From: Falciphora oryzae
Lineage: Eukaryota > Ascomycota > Sordariomycetes > Magnaporthales > Magnaporthaceae
Length of the DNA stretch: 64,000 bases
NCBI GenBank assembly: GCA_000733355.1
Contig: JNVV01000051.1
Location: forward strand, 163,298 to 227,297
Reading direction: 5' to 3'
The notes under the pieces were generated by a model. It made no database searches and was not told the origin of the DNA. It saw only the letters and a program-made list of their open reading frames with translations. The position numbers and the translations under genes were made by a program. Of the stretch, positions 21,341 through 33,339 are shown piece after piece; position 1 is the first letter of the stretch; the number at the start of each line of letters is the position of its first letter.

Positions 21341-21649
21341 TTAGTTATTACCGGTTCGGGTTTGGGTTTGGGTCTAGGTCTGGGCTGGCCTCGAGTTCGT
21401 GTTCGATTGATTGCATTGCTTGCGCTTGCGACCTCAGCTCTGAACAGGCGCCGGTGAATGCTGTGACCCAAGTTAGCTTGTGAACCAGATAATACGAAGA
21501 ACAGAAGGCATACTTGTGGTGGATGGCGTAGTTGGATGCGGGCGGTTGCGTTCGGCGCGCCGGGTTGCGCGCTTGGTTGCGCGCTTTCGCACGAGCCACT
21601 CACCAACGGCTGGCCGTTGCAGGGCCGCTTGGATGGGTTGGGCACTCAG

Positions 21650-22580
21650 AAGGTGGCCGAGAGGCCGGGGGTAGGGGTAGGTATGGTATTCGGCTGGCGT
21701 GGGAGTAGGCCCGGCGGCCGTGCAGGTACTGGAGATCAAGGCCCTAAACCGCCGTGTCACCCTCGTGTTCGGGATCCGGAATATGCTACAGCGGCCGCCC
21801 GGCGATGTGGCCATTGCGCGGCAGACGAGTCGGGAGGGTGGGGACATCCTTCAGAATGATGGAGGGAACCCCTACGCCGGCCGGAAAGACGTGAGCGGGG
21901 AGCGATTTGGCGCGCTCGAGGAACGCGGTCCATGTTGCCCGACCATCCCGAAACGCGCGGTCGATGACCGCCGAGGGGGGGTATCAAAGGGTCGTCGTCG
22001 CCGTCGTCCACGCCGATCAACGAGCTGCTGTTGGTGCTGCTGGTGCTGCTGCTTTGCGAAGTGCCCTCCTCCTCCTAATTAAGTTCGCTGTGCATTAATT
22101 CCTCCGTTTCGTCAAACGCACCGCGACTAACCGTTTTCGCTAAGACTACAGCAGCCTTACCGGGTTTTCGAGAAGCGTGGGCAAGTAGGAGGTCTATACC
22201 CAAAGCGGCCCATGTGTGCCCAATCTCGCTGCTACTTTGTTCGCTGGCTCTGGACGCCAGGTGGTGCTCCACGATGCAAGCGTCGAGCCACTCAAAGACG
22301 GTTTGGAGAATCCATTGGCGCTAGAGCGACCGCTTGGCCGACCCAGATTGGTACCTAACCACAAGCCAGCTGCGCGCCCAGCTGCGTTTTGCTGCCACAC
22401 CGGCTGTCTTCCTCTTCCTAGAGATAAACGCCGACAGCTCCCCCTCTCTTCAATCGGAAGGATCACTCGAGATAAAAGCTCTACTTTCAAGAGCCTGTGC
22501 CATAAACCTGCCCGCTTAGCCCTGTCCCGAAGCAAAACTGGCGCAGCTGCCCATTGAACCCTCACTACGGAACGCTCAGA
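21650..22580. other. no supported gene
   Basis: Open frames on both strands are short and unlike known domains. The stretch ends just before the broken HET gene. Confidence 0.4.
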
Positions 22581-22582
22581 AG

Positions 22583-24373
22583 ATGCCCGCGAGGTATTCA
22601 TACAAGCCATTGCGCCGTGGTTGCATCCGCATCTTCGAACTGTGGCCTGGATCAGGAAATCAGCCTCTCTACGGCCAGCTCGTCGAGACGTCCAGCTACG
22701 ACCACGACTACCCCTGGGGCACTTACGATGCGCTTTCCTATAGATGGGGCGGCGAGTCCGAGCCGGGCCAGATCTTTCTTCACCCTACCCCCTCGAACTC
22801 CGCTAAAGAGGAGGACATTGAGACGACAACCCTTAGCATCAGGAAAAATCTTGACGCGGCGCTGCGGCAGATTAGACACCGGTTCTCGAAAAGACGTGTT
22901 TGGATCGACGCAATTTGCATCAACGGGGGCAACAAGTTCTCCTCATGCGTGAGATATACGAGAGTGCCGCACAAACCGTCATCTGGCTTGGGGAGGACGA
23001 CGAAACTACTGTAGGCGCCCTTGAATGTATCGACGCCTTGCAGGCAGCCAGCAACCGCGCATGTGACCCGGATCTGAAGGAATTCGGGCAACTGCTCTCG
23101 AGACCGTGGTTCTCCCGCGTGTGGGTGCGGCCGGAAAACGATCAGTTGGCCCAGGTTGGTCAGAGCCTGCTCGACCGCCCAGGAACTCAATCTCGATATT
23201 GGCTATCGGAATCACGAGCCGCTCTACACCTCGGTTCTCATCATGGAGGATTTCCGGGTGTCTCGCTTTCCTGCTTATAGTCCCCTGGAGACCACAATTC
23301 CAGAGGAATTTGCGGGTGATACGAAGATACGCAGGTTCAAAGACTTAGCCTTGCCGAAGTTACACATCACACTGCTGACGCTTCGTTAGGCGGAGGCAAC
23401 GGATCCGAGGGATAAAGTCTACGCGCTTCTCGGCCTGTCATCTGGCTTCTGGAGGGATTACCCGACGCCCGACTATACCTTATCACTGCTGCGCGTGTAT
23501 TCAAGGACGGCCGAGGCCCTCAGCACGATGGGTGGGGTCATCCGCAAGCTCGGGTTTCTGAGCTTCGTACAGCACGAGAACCGAAATCTGGAAGAAAGCA
23601 GCCTACCATCGTGGATTCCCGACTGGAGGACTGAGCTGCACGCGCCGTGGCTGATGGCCAACTCCGGCTGTCAAGTGCCAGAGTGGGGAGAAAACCCGCT
23701 CGTTGAGTTCCCTGGGATGAAGGGTGATGATCAGCAGGCGCTAGTTGTGGAGGGGGTACTCCTGATGAAGATTGCTGTGCTAGGCTCGCAGGCTGGCGCG
23801 AACGCAGCGACGCTTCCTTCCGAGATCCTAGGACGGCTCCCAAATCCGTACGGCTGCGGCTGGGAGATGGCGTTTGCAGAGGGGCTCGGCGATCCAGGGG
23901 ACAAGGCTTTTCGGGGGACGCCTGTGCCGTCGGCGGACTGCAGATGCAAGATGCCTTTCTGGCAATGGAAGCACCGGTGCAGTGCCGACGAGCCGTCCCA
24001 AGGTTTCGAGGGTGTATCGGAGACGGCTCGGCGAGACTTCGAGCTGCTGGGCCTCACAGGCAGGGTAGGTCCGGACAAGGTGGACTGGGAGCAGGTCGAT
24101 GTGCTCGGGAATGGCGGCATAAAGTATGGGAGGCGGCTGTTAGTGACGGACTTGGGCTTCCTCGGCCTCGCGCCGCTAGCGAGTGTGGTAGGCGATGAGA
24201 TATGCTTCCTGGATGGAGGTGATGTGCCTTTTGTAGTCAGGAAAGAGGATAAGGGGCTCGGAGGGCAGCTTCGATTTCGGCTTGTCGGTGAGTGTTACGT
24301 CTTTGGGATCATGGATGGGGGATTTCTTACTGGGCTTGGTCCGGGAGGGCGAATAAAGATGGGACTGTTTTAG
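22583..24373 (+). pseudogene. HET-domain gene, broken
   Basis: The start is MPARYSYKPLRRGCIRIFEL, with the HET hallmarks TYDALSYRWGG and RRVWIDAICIN in the first frame. The next piece (QQVLLMREIYESAAQTVIWL, RPWFSRVWV) is in a second frame and lacks the few residues expected after INQ. A third frame gives YTSVLIMEDFRVSRF and then an in-frame TAG at 23387-23389 just before AEATDPRDKVYALLGL, the late HET motif. The last frame stays open to 24373. At least two frameshifts and one nonsense codon (consistent with CAG to TAG) make it non-functional. Intact HET proteins mediate allorecognition cell death in ascomycetes. Confidence 0.85.
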
Positions 24374-24435
24374 ACCGGATTTACACCCCGACATTGAACT
24401 ATATGGGCCTGGAAGAAAATTCGGTCTTACGAGTG

Positions 24436-24834
24436 TCAGCTTTTCCTCTCTACTTTATCCCCCACAGACGCGGGAATCAACGTCTGCCTAATGCTGCGGT
24501 CATGGTGGACTAGGCGTCTTGGCCGGAAGCAATCGCTTGCCGAATCTTGGGACGCAGTGGCCGAGATGCCGCATCTGGCGTTGGCGTAGACGAAACCCAT
24601 CTTGGCCGATCGTATCTCCCACTCGGTAGAATCGCCTTGGACGATGCATAGCGAGTCGATCCAGAGGTACCGAATGCCGAGCTTGCAATAAAGGCAGCAG
24701 AAGTGGACGATAAGGGTTGGAATAGACGAGCAGGCGGGGGTCAGCGGCGGGCATGGTGGGCGGGGTGCAGGATGGCGATCCGGAGGGCGACGGTGGACAC
24801 GATTCGCCCGGCGTGGTGCCAGGCGAAGAAGCAA
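24436..24834 (-). pseudogene. second HET-domain fragment
   Basis: The minus strand reads LGIRYLWIDSLCIVQGDSTE and KMGFVYANARCGISATASQD, the central HET core. No YxALSYxWG block or C-terminal part is seen in the same frame. The fragment converges on the end of the broken HET gene at 24373. Confidence 0.7.
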
Positions 24835-25109
24835 AGACGTCCGTTGGTTGCAACAAGCATGCGCCAGCTCAAGGTTGGCGGACCCACAGGCTCCAATTGG
24901 CTCAGAAGCGAAGAGACAAAGGCGAGATGAGTCACCTTCGCCAAGATTGATGAAGAGCTGCTGCTGTCGTTACAAGACCCTCAAATACCCCACCACAGTG
25001 AACGACGTCCATCGAAATCATCTAGCGTCAGACCGGCCACCGTAGTCTCCAAAACATCCACCTTTGACCGAATAAGGGATCCAAGATTACAAGAATGTGA
25101 CCCTCCATA

Positions 25110-25270
25110 CTCATATAGAGAGGTCCACTGCGGAGAACAGCTCCCCCACCTCCCGCCCGTACGTCTTGACTGGTCCTGGGTGCTCCACAGACACGCCGTC
25201 GCGCACGCCGGCGCGCGGATGTGGCCCAGCAGCGGGCCGATCCCGGACCCGGTCGCGACGATCTTCAAGC
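25110..25270 (-). pseudogene. flavoprotein reductase-like NAD(P)-binding fragment
   Basis: The minus strand reads KIVATGSGIGPLLGHIRAPA and CATACLWSTQD, then continues in another frame with PVKTYGREVGELFSAVDLS. The TGSGIGP loop followed by a W-S-T-Q-D strand is typical of ferredoxin-reductase-type NAD-binding domains. One frameshift and no surrounding domain indicate a relic. Confidence 0.45.
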
Positions 25271-25589
25271 TTGACGTTGTTTGGCTCCTCCACCTGGCAG
25301 CGCATCGCGGAGCTCGGACAGAAACGGGTCAGGGGGGCTGAGGGCTGCAGGGGTGGCCTGGCCGAGGTGAATGGGGTGGGAACGGCACGCTCTGGGGGCC
25401 TTGGCAGACCCACTTTATCTCGATCGCGCCTCACCTTGATCCACACAGTGCCCGCTGACCGGAGTGGAATCAGGGCAATCAGTTCCTTCCTGGTCTGCAC
25501 ACTCGCCGTCTGCCGCCTTCCTGGCCACCCAGCGCTCTCCCAACACCCGAGCCTCGTCTGGTCACCCTCTAGTCAAGTCTCTAAAAAAT

Positions 25590-26100
25590 AACAAATAATA
25601 CCCGAGATTCGCTGGATACCGACCCAACTACTGATTTAGCCCCTAAAAGCTTATGTTTTCGGAAGAGAGGGGTCAAAAAACAGGGGGTCCCGTGACCTAA
25701 AAAAACGGGCGCCTCTTTTCCTCCGTTAGTGCCACAGAACCGTTCCGGCCGCAAGTGCGGCACAGCGGCCAATCGAGCACTGCAGCGGGGGAAATGACGA
25801 GCTGAGGATGCCCTGCGATCCGCTCCGCGTGCTGCGACGAAGAATGCGGCTGTTGATCGCCGTCGATCATGGCCACGGGCGCCGAGCGGCGTGTGCTACA
25901 GGGCCATTCGAGCTCGGTCTACATGTGGCTGGCACGGCCCTGTAAGGAGTCAGGTGCCGAAAACGGAAACTCGGACTGCACTCGACGAGATGTGTGAATT
26001 CAGATCTAACTTTGGAGTTGGCCGGCCTCACGCCCCTTACCCAGCCTCACCTCCCGATAGAACTCTCCCTCCGCCACACCCGACACCCCCTCTCCAACGG
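25590..26100. other. no supported gene
   Basis: AT-richer spacer (around 25580-25700) and then mixed sequence up to the 3' end of the DUF7580-like relic. No recognisable feature. Confidence 0.45.
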
Positions 26101-26101
26101 C

Positions 26102-27864
26102 TCAATCACATCCACACACACACCCCTGCCCAAAACCCCATATCCTCCCAATCCGCCAGCTTCGCCTGCCCCCAATCACGCCCCGAATACACAGCGACGC
26201 CGCACGGTCATATAGCTCCGGCATGGGATCCACGTCGGCCGTGTCGTCCAGCCACTCCAGCGCCGCCGCCAGGCGCTGGTAGTACCCCCCTCCAGTCGCG
26301 GCCAGGCGGGATTCAAATGGGGACTGGTGCCAGAGCTCGAGGAGGAGGATGCCCAGCTCGAGGAGGGTGGTTTTGGCGTCGATGACGCCCGGGGAGGTGG
26401 GAGCTGGGCTGCTGGTTTCGAAAGTGAGGGAGATGAAGGGCTGGTTGAGGTCGGGTGCTTCATGGGCGGGGGCGAACCCCTTGGTTGCTGCTTGCAGGAG
26501 CGGGCGGACGGGGAAGTAGAGCTCGTGTTTGGGCCAGGGCTTCTGTAGCCAGTGGGTTTGGAACAGCTGAAGGAGGTTGGATGCCAGCCGGAGGGCGAGC
26601 AGCATGCGGAATTTGAGCGGGGTTTTGTGGGCTGCGGACAGGAGCGCGCTCAGCGCGATTTTGTTTCTGCTGACCTTGGTGAAGGGGGTGGTCACGGCGC
26701 TGTTGCCGCAGGATACACCGATGCGTTGCTGGTGCGTCAGGACGAAGCAGGCGCCCTGAGGCACCCCGAATCTGCTTGGGGCCTCGAGCACGCCACAGAT
26801 GTTCTCGATGGGGAGGACATCCGGTGGAGTCCGGGGCGGGGTCAGTGGTGCCTCGAACGTGACTTGGATGGACGGGGTCCCGTGTCGACCGGGTCTCGGG
26901 GATTCGGGATAGTTCGGGTCCTTGCATGCCTCGTCCTCCTCCCTGTAGACGTACACCGCTGTCTCATAGGCCCACGACAGCCCGGTGGGATGCCGCACGG
27001 CAATCATAAGACGGAAGTCCATCAGCGGGTCGGATTGGCTCCGCTTCCGGTCATGATCGAGGATGCCAGCCGCCGTGGACAATCGGTCCTCCAAGAACAG
27101 GTTTGCTTCATGTTGTGCGTGGCATCCCGATGTGAAGCCGCGACCGAGAGCAACAGGTATGTCCCCGGCGAGATCGCGGATCCGTCGCAAAGCCCTTGCA
27201 AGCTTTGTGGCCTTCCTGGACGGTGTGCTCGTCGCGCTGTGCTGATTGGAGACAAGGACTCTCGTGAAACGGTCAATTCAGGCCGTCGTATCGTCGAGGT
27301 CTTTGACGGCCGGTGATGAGGTCCTGTCCTTCGAACAACACCTTGATTCGAGAGCGGATATCTGGTTTCCCCTTTGCATCTCGGTTTGTGGCAATGATGT
27401 CGCGCAGTTTGTTCGAGGAGCCCTGGTTGGTTCAAATTGTGGCGTCAGCAAGACTGCGTTGCGAACAACACCGCTGGCGCCAACTGACCTCGCCACCAGG
27501 CAGCAGCCCTTCGATGCTTCCGGCTACCCTTTCCAGAGTGTCGTGGCTGTCGGTCATCACCCCACTCAGAGCAGCGTGATTCTCCCAGGTAGTCTCGGAT
27601 CTGTTCTTAGACCTGCTTGGAGAGGAGATACGTGAAGGGGTCGTCATCGACAAGCCAGACGTTGTCACAGCCGCTCAGGCTGGCGATGGACTTGATGTTC
27701 TCAGCGATGGTCTGCTTCTGGAGGAGGAGGGCGCGAGCGAGCTTGGTGACGTAGGCGCGTTTCCGAAAGGCCATCAGGGTCCTCGGAATGATGGGCGCGT
27801 CAAGCACGGCAAAGAGAATGGGCAGCACGGCCAGGACAACGCCTGCAACTTCGAATCCAGACAT
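26102..27864 (-). pseudogene. DUF7580-type (degenerate kinase-like) fungal gene, broken
   Basis: The N terminus MSGFEVAGVVLAVLPILFAV at 27864 is the usual start of this family. The frame meets TAA soon after LLSKQV, near 27613. Later family-like parts are VKDLDDTTA, a TGA at 27280-27278, IDRFTRVLVSNQH, and then a long open stretch to 26102 with GFTSGCHAQHEANLFLEDR, FRMLLALRLASNLLQLFQTH, WPKHELYF and LLELGILLLELWHQSPFE. That last part matches the kinase-like C-terminal domain I know as DUF7580. Two nonsense codons and frame changes in the middle make it a pseudogene unless unrecognised introns remove them. Related proteins act as NLR-associated or prion-inhibition-type fungal proteins. Confidence 0.65.
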
Positions 27865-28454
27865 GGCGGCGCGGTCAGGAGGGGGATGCGGGCCTCACAG
27901 CCTCGCAGCGCATGATGGCCGATGGGGCGTCAATGCTGGTCGATTTCCTGGAGGCGATGTGATGCGTTGCAGTCATGCCATCCACCGTCGTCAACGAGGT
28001 CAATCGACAGTCGGAAACCATCACTGGTCATCAGGTTGGGCACCAAAACCCCCTCTTCAGCCCGACCCCTGCGGCACTGGATTCCATCCTGCGTGTGGCC
28101 GCGCCAAGCGCTGCAGCGGACGATATTGGACGCCAGCCAATGAGGTGCTGGATCAAAAATGCAGCTAGAAGCACTACAACGCTAACAGCAGCGCCTGGTA
28201 GGTGCACGTCAAAAGCACTGCCACCTGAGCGGTTCCTCTCCGCCTCCGCTTTCTTCCCGCTTCCCGCTTCCCGCTTCCCATTGTTGTACATCACGCATTC
28301 CGCAACTTGGCATCTGACATTGCGCCACATCCCAATCCCTTTCCCAAGCAGCTCCGATGAAAGCGCAAAATGAATCATAGTAAACGGACTGCGATGGCGG
28401 TTTTGCTCCCCTGACACCATTTGTCCCCTCCTCCAACTTGAAGTTCTTGGAGCC
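27865..28454. repeat. spacer with a short tandem repeat
   Basis: No gene is supported. A CTTCCCG heptamer is repeated three to four times near 28252-28277. Confidence 0.5.
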
Positions 28455-29630
28455 ATGTCGGCGCCAACGCTCTCAAATGTCGGCCTCGACATCACGCGTC
28501 GGTTTGGCGAGGTCGACGCCCTCAATCGCCAGGTCGGAGACACAAAACACCGGGAATGGCCCCGCGCCCTGTTTGCAGCAGAGTCGGACCGCTTTGAGCT
28601 ATGAGCTGTCAACATGGGATTGCTCGTGCCAGGGCACGGCTCGCTGGACTATCGCATCAGAGACTCTGCGAGCCTGAAGAGCACCTTCGCCAGGTTTATG
28701 ACGGACCTCCGGGACTCGTTGGATCAAGGTCGGCCTTTTGTCATTTGTTCAACGGCCTGCACTGCTTCAAACTGACACATTTGAGTTGCTTCATAGTGCT
28801 CCAATATTGCAGTGGTGCTTTTGATGACCACGCCTCGCTCGAGAGCCCTCATGATCCCGACAATCCCGACGATTCTGACGGCGACTGGATGGTACATGTC
28901 TCCGCCCCTGCCCAGCCACCAACCGAAGCCGACTCGACATATGCACTTTCCGGAGAGGCCGACTCGGACATCAACCTCTTGGTTGACAGCGTGCGTATCC
29001 AATTGACCGCCTCTACAAGCTGTCCACCCGGATCCGCAACCCTTCCACGAGATTTGCCTCCTCGAAAGCCCAACGTTACCGGAAAGTCGACCCCGAGTCC
29101 GGGTGTGACTTCTTGAAAGCGGCCGAGCCATTTGACCACGACTACGTTAGCTCACTATTTCTCCAGTATCACAAGGCCAACGCACTCCGAGACGTACCTG
29201 TCACTGAACCCCCTCTCCCGTCTCCGAACCATGACCCCGAGTCAAGCTTGGATGATCAGTTTGGGAACCAATACGGTCGGTCCTTTCCATATACCGCGAT
29301 GGTCTTTCGAACGGGACGGAGTCGTTTCTTGTCGACCGATTAGCACGGGCAAACATTCGACGCAGGCGGCAGTTCGCATATTGGACGCACCACAGAGAGA
29401 AGCTCCTCCTCCACACACACGGCGTCGCACAGCAGGCAAGGGTGCCACCGCCTCGCCTGTGCTGGTGCCAGCATGACAAAACGAACCATCCTCGTCCTGC
29501 TCTGCTCCGTCGTCTGGAACCGGATGACGGTGTTCTGGGTTGCTCGTCTGATCGCTGTCACCGCGATAGTTATGGCGCGGAGAGAGGCAGCGACTGTCGG
29601 ACGTCTGCTGTAGCTCACCCCCCATGACTG
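28455..29630 (+). pseudogene. fungal N-terminal-domain gene (C2H2 zinc-finger-protein type), broken
   Basis: From ATG 28455 the frame reads MSAPTLSNVGLDITRRFGEV and on to DRFEL, then TGA at 28602-28604 where the family has Trp, then AVNMGLLVPGHGSLDYRIRD. After a probable intron, later frames read LYKLSTRIRNPSTRFASSKA, FLKAAEPFDHDYVSSLFLQY, and (one base shifted) VWEPIRSVLSIYRDGLSNGT and RRRQFAYWTHHREKLL. These blocks occur in this order in a fungal family often annotated as C2H2 zinc-finger proteins (from memory). One nonsense codon and at least one frameshift indicate a pseudogene. No zinc finger is seen. Confidence 0.65.
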
Positions 29631-29639
29631 GAGGCGGCC

Positions 29640-31112
29640 TGGCGTGGACCCTGGGGCCGACAATGAGGGTCCAAGATGGACTGCGACTGATCAGGTTCTG
29701 CAGTGTTGCGGTGGCAACCCCGCATGTCTTGTTCTTCCCAGCGCGACTTCGGTGAGAGGTTTCCATAAATCAGCTTAAGGTAGGAAGTCAATTGTAGGGC
29801 AGCATGCTTGGCGGCATTGTTCGAGGGAAGGTAAGAGGTCGGAGGCCGGCTGGCCCGCAAGGTATTCGTGCATCTGCAGGCCCACGAACCAAACCGGGAC
29901 CGAAGTTGTCCCGGGCTGATCGCCCGTGTTCCCCCGGTCTTTTCTCCACCTCGGCAGGCGTGCCAAGGTCGCACTCCGACGCCAATAACGTGGTCTGCTT
30001 CATAAAGCAGGCCCGCCAGTCTCGCATCAGCGAGGCAGACTCAGGCGAATTACAAGAGAGAAAGGATGTGAGAGGTGACGACAGCTGCCCTAGCGAGCAG
30101 AAACGTGCATGAGGGCTGCCCCCTTTATGTTGACTTGCAAGGCAGATGAGCTGATTGCCCCATGGCGTTCCCTCAGGGCGCAATTCATGCATCTCGGCGG
30201 TCAGTCTGCGATGCAGACCTTCACAGGAAAGAATTGGGTCTTGATAGGGTTGTTCAGCCGTGCTTTTACGTTATCCGACTAGCCGCTTCCCCCTTTCCTC
30301 CGCTTTCCCCTACCGCCTTTTTGCACCCCTGACCCTTTTCCCCTCCGCTATTCTCGTGCTCACCGAAGCACTATCCGGCATGCCCAAACCACGTGGTCCC
30401 TGTTTTCAGCTGAGGGGCGAACGAATTCACGCACCCGCGGTGGCGACATTGCCTGGAACAGACAGCTTATGCCGACCCTACTCTCCATGAAGGGATGAGT
30501 CGTCTGCCTCGTTGTCGGTACTGAGTTTATCATCTCGAGCGGAGCGATGTCGACCCTCGAGAGCAACCTGGGATTGCGCAATTTTTTGAGGCTTGCTTCT
30601 TCTTGCAGAGGAAAGTGGAGTGTTGTGTGTGCGTTCATGAAATCTGCATCGCGGATTGGACCACAACCTCTCAGCCAGTCTTAGATGGCACATATGCCCG
30701 GATGCATGGAGGACCGGTGAGGCTCGCCTCGGATGGTATGCCTAGACATGGAAGACTGACGCGTTAGCTCAGAGCAAATGACTGGTCCTTGCTCTCCTTT
30801 GGAGGGAGCCTGGTGCATGCTGTGTCACGAATGTCATGCACGTTCTCTCTCAACTCTCCTGCGGTAAACCCCTGTCAGACTGCCTCATTCCGTCCAGGCA
30901 AACTCCGAGGCTGATGCAACTCGACCCCTCTCTCTGTTGGTGCTCAGAAATGGTGCGCGCACCGCATGTCTCGCTGCATGTAGAGCATATACCATGGCCC
31001 CTCTTCCTCGGAATCCATACCAGTCTCTCTCCTCACCTACTGCTGCCACTTCTTTCCGAGCCCGCGCGTCTACCATTCCCCCACCTGCACTTCACCTTAA
31101 CCCCATGGCGCA
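29640..31112. other. no supported gene
   Basis: Minus-strand frames around 29788-30192 are open and protein-like (KQTTLLASECDLGTPAEVEK), but I recognise no family. The 3' half is C/T-rich spacer upstream of the intact HET gene and may contain its promoter. Confidence 0.4.
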
Positions 31113-33224
31113 ATGGCTTCGCCTACCTGTCAGGCTTGTCATGATCTCAGAAGCGCGGAGCAGAAAACAGACTACAAGGATATATATCGGGGTGCGGTTC
31201 AGGGCTGTGCTGGCTGCTCGCTTCTCCTTACTGTGGTTTTGCATTACGCAGGCGGTCAACGCGACGTTGACCATCTTCAGATTGTTCCAGACAATCATCC
31301 AGCCGGAGAGACCTGGCCTTTGCTGGTCAAGGTCGGCACGGTGAATGGCGTGGAACGCAATGTTGAGCTTTTCCGCCAACCAGCGGCGTCGAGCCCTGAC
31401 TGCAGAGACCGAAACAAGAAAGTACAGCCCAGCATCGGGTTTGGTAGGCTAGTATCCAGACATTCCGCCTTACCCGAGTGCCTTGGCTTGGCTCGCAACT
31501 GGCTGAAGAACTGCCTCGAGCAGCACTCCGAATGTCCGGGACGTGAGGCCACTGCTCTGCCAACAAGAGTTCTTTACGTCGGCGGAGCATCCGAAGATCC
31601 CCGACTATTGATCACCAATGGCACCAGGGGGACCTATGTGGCACTAAGCCACTGCTGGGGAGGTGACGTGCCGACGCGCCTGATAACAGAGACAGAGAGC
31701 CTCTGGGAAACGGGAATTCCATTCCAAGCTCTGCCACAAACTTTTAGCGACGCTGTAACAATCACTCGAGCCCTCGAAATCGACCATCTCTGGATTGATT
31801 GTCTCTGCATCTTGCAAGACAGCCAGGACGACTGGGCAGCCGAATCGAGTCGTATGGCCGACATCTACACCAACGCCGTCGTGACAATTGCCGCCGACCA
31901 GTCCGCCGACTGCCACGGAGGCATCTTCGCTGATCGTCCTGTTGAAGAAGTCGACATGCTACCCATACATCTCTCATCAACGTGCCACTGCAGCAGCTGT
32001 ACGGTATTTGCCCGGCGCCAACGCGACAGAACCTACCCATTCATCAGCCACTCCGCCAGCCATGCTCGGTTGCTACGAGGAGGTCTGCATACGCGGGGCT
32101 GGACGCTCCAAGAGCGACTCCTCCGCCGTCGCGTCCTGCACTTTACCCCCTCAGAACTGGCCTGGGAATGCGCAAAAGAAGTCTCCTGCGAGTGCCGCCT
32201 CACCGCCACCGTCCCGGGCCAATACCTCGTCTTCCGGCGCGCCTTTGCCAACGGCATGAACCTCATCCACCCCATCGCCCCGAGCACAGAACTATTGGCC
32301 CAGTGCTCCTCCTCGACCCACGACAGGCCCAGCACAATTAGCCCCTCGGCGGAGCTCCTCCGCCAAATCCACGGCCCTCTGTTCGCCGAAGCGGGCGGCG
32401 ACCCAGCCGGCATTGTGCAGCTGCACTGGAACCTAGTCGTCTTCGAGTTCACCGCGCGCACCCTGACCTTTGCGACGGACCGCCTCGCCGCGCTGGCGGG
32501 CATCGCCGACCTGCTGTGTCGACGAACAGGACAAGAGTATTACTTTGGCGTGCTGTCTGCGCACGCCGTGCGGGGTTTGCTGTGGCTCAATCGTCGCCAC
32601 AGGAGCCGGAAACGGCCCAGCGCGAGGCTTGCCCAAGGCTTTGCGCCGTCGTGGTCGTTTGGGTCGGTTACCGGGAGAGTGTGCTTCGTGCCTGGCCCTA
32701 AGCGGTTTACCCTGCTGCGGTTGACGGCTGAGATCAAAGGGATTTCGAGGCGGTTGGCGAACGAGGCGAATCGGTGTGGCTCGGGTACAGGCACGGTGGA
32801 AGTGGAGGGGTGTGTTGTTCCGGTGAGGGTTGAGGAGCAAGGGAGGGATGAGACGGAGAGGAAGGGCGAGTTCTATGTTTTGTTTGTCGTGGACGATCCG
32901 TTGGTTGGAGAGACGAGCAAGGGAAATCCGCCGCATGAATATCCCTCAGGCATCCCGTGGGGGTATTTTCAGCCTGATGTTGACGATTACGAAGAGGAGG
33001 TGTATGGGAAGGCGAAGCTGTGTTTGTTGATTCTGGGGTGGTGCGGCATGGCGAATAATAGGGGAGAGCAGACACTGGGGCTTATTCTTGCCGAAGACGG
33101 TGGCGATGGCCCGGAGCCTGCGTATAGAAGAGTAGGCATCTTTGTTAGCGGTGGTGGGTTTGGTGGATATACGATGAGCCGGTGGGCTAAGTTTGGTGAA
33201 AGGAAGCGACTGCTCCTGGTATGA
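31113..33224 (+). CDS. HET (heterokaryon incompatibility) domain protein, intact
   Basis: A single open frame of 703 residues starting MASPTCQACHDL. The N terminus has paired cysteines (CQAC and GCAGC). The HET domain starts at about residue 175: TYVALSHCWGGDVPTRLITE, then LEIDHLWIDCLCILQDSQDD and MADIYTNAVVTIAADQSADC, followed by the late motif TRGWTLQERLLRRRVLHFTP. The C-terminal half has no domain I recognise. There is no signal peptide or transmembrane segment. HET domains trigger incompatibility cell death in ascomycetes; which partner this one recognises cannot be told. It is intact, in contrast to the two HET relics at 22.6-24.8 kb. Confidence 0.9.
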   Translation: MASPTCQACHDLRSAEQKTDYKDIYRGAVQGCAGCSLLLTVVLHYAGGQRDVDHLQIVPDNHPAGETWPLLVKVGTVNGVERNVELFRQPAASSPDCRDRNKKVQPSIGFGRLVSRHSALPECLGLARNWLKNCLEQHSECPGREATALPTRVLYVGGASEDPRLLITNGTRGTYVALSHCWGGDVPTRLITETESLWETGIPFQALPQTFSDAVTITRALEIDHLWIDCLCILQDSQDDWAAESSRMADIYTNAVVTIAADQSADCHGGIFADRPVEEVDMLPIHLSSTCHCSSCTVFARRQRDRTYPFISHSASHARLLRGGLHTRGWTLQERLLRRRVLHFTPSELAWECAKEVSCECRLTATVPGQYLVFRRAFANGMNLIHPIAPSTELLAQCSSSTHDRPSTISPSAELLRQIHGPLFAEAGGDPAGIVQLHWNLVVFEFTARTLTFATDRLAALAGIADLLCRRTGQEYYFGVLSAHAVRGLLWLNRRHRSRKRPSARLAQGFAPSWSFGSVTGRVCFVPGPKRFTLLRLTAEIKGISRRLANEANRCGSGTGTVEVEGCVVPVRVEEQGRDETERKGEFYVLFVVDDPLVGETSKGNPPHEYPSGIPWGYFQPDVDDYEEEVYGKAKLCLLILGWCGMANNRGEQTLGLILAEDGGDGPEPAYRRVGIFVSGGGFGGYTMSRWAKFGERKRLLLV

Positions 33225-33339
33225 CCACAGCCATGAGCTTGCCCAGCCTTGCGCTGTACAACCATGGACAGAGTTTCCATGCTCACCACCACTTCGAATT
33301 TGACAATACCTGTGCACTGGATTCAAAAGCCGACCACAC

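Noticed and set aside
26552..27316. Plus-strand frame of 254 codons.
   Set aside because: It is the antisense shadow of the DUF7580-like gene, whose minus-strand translation has the family motifs.
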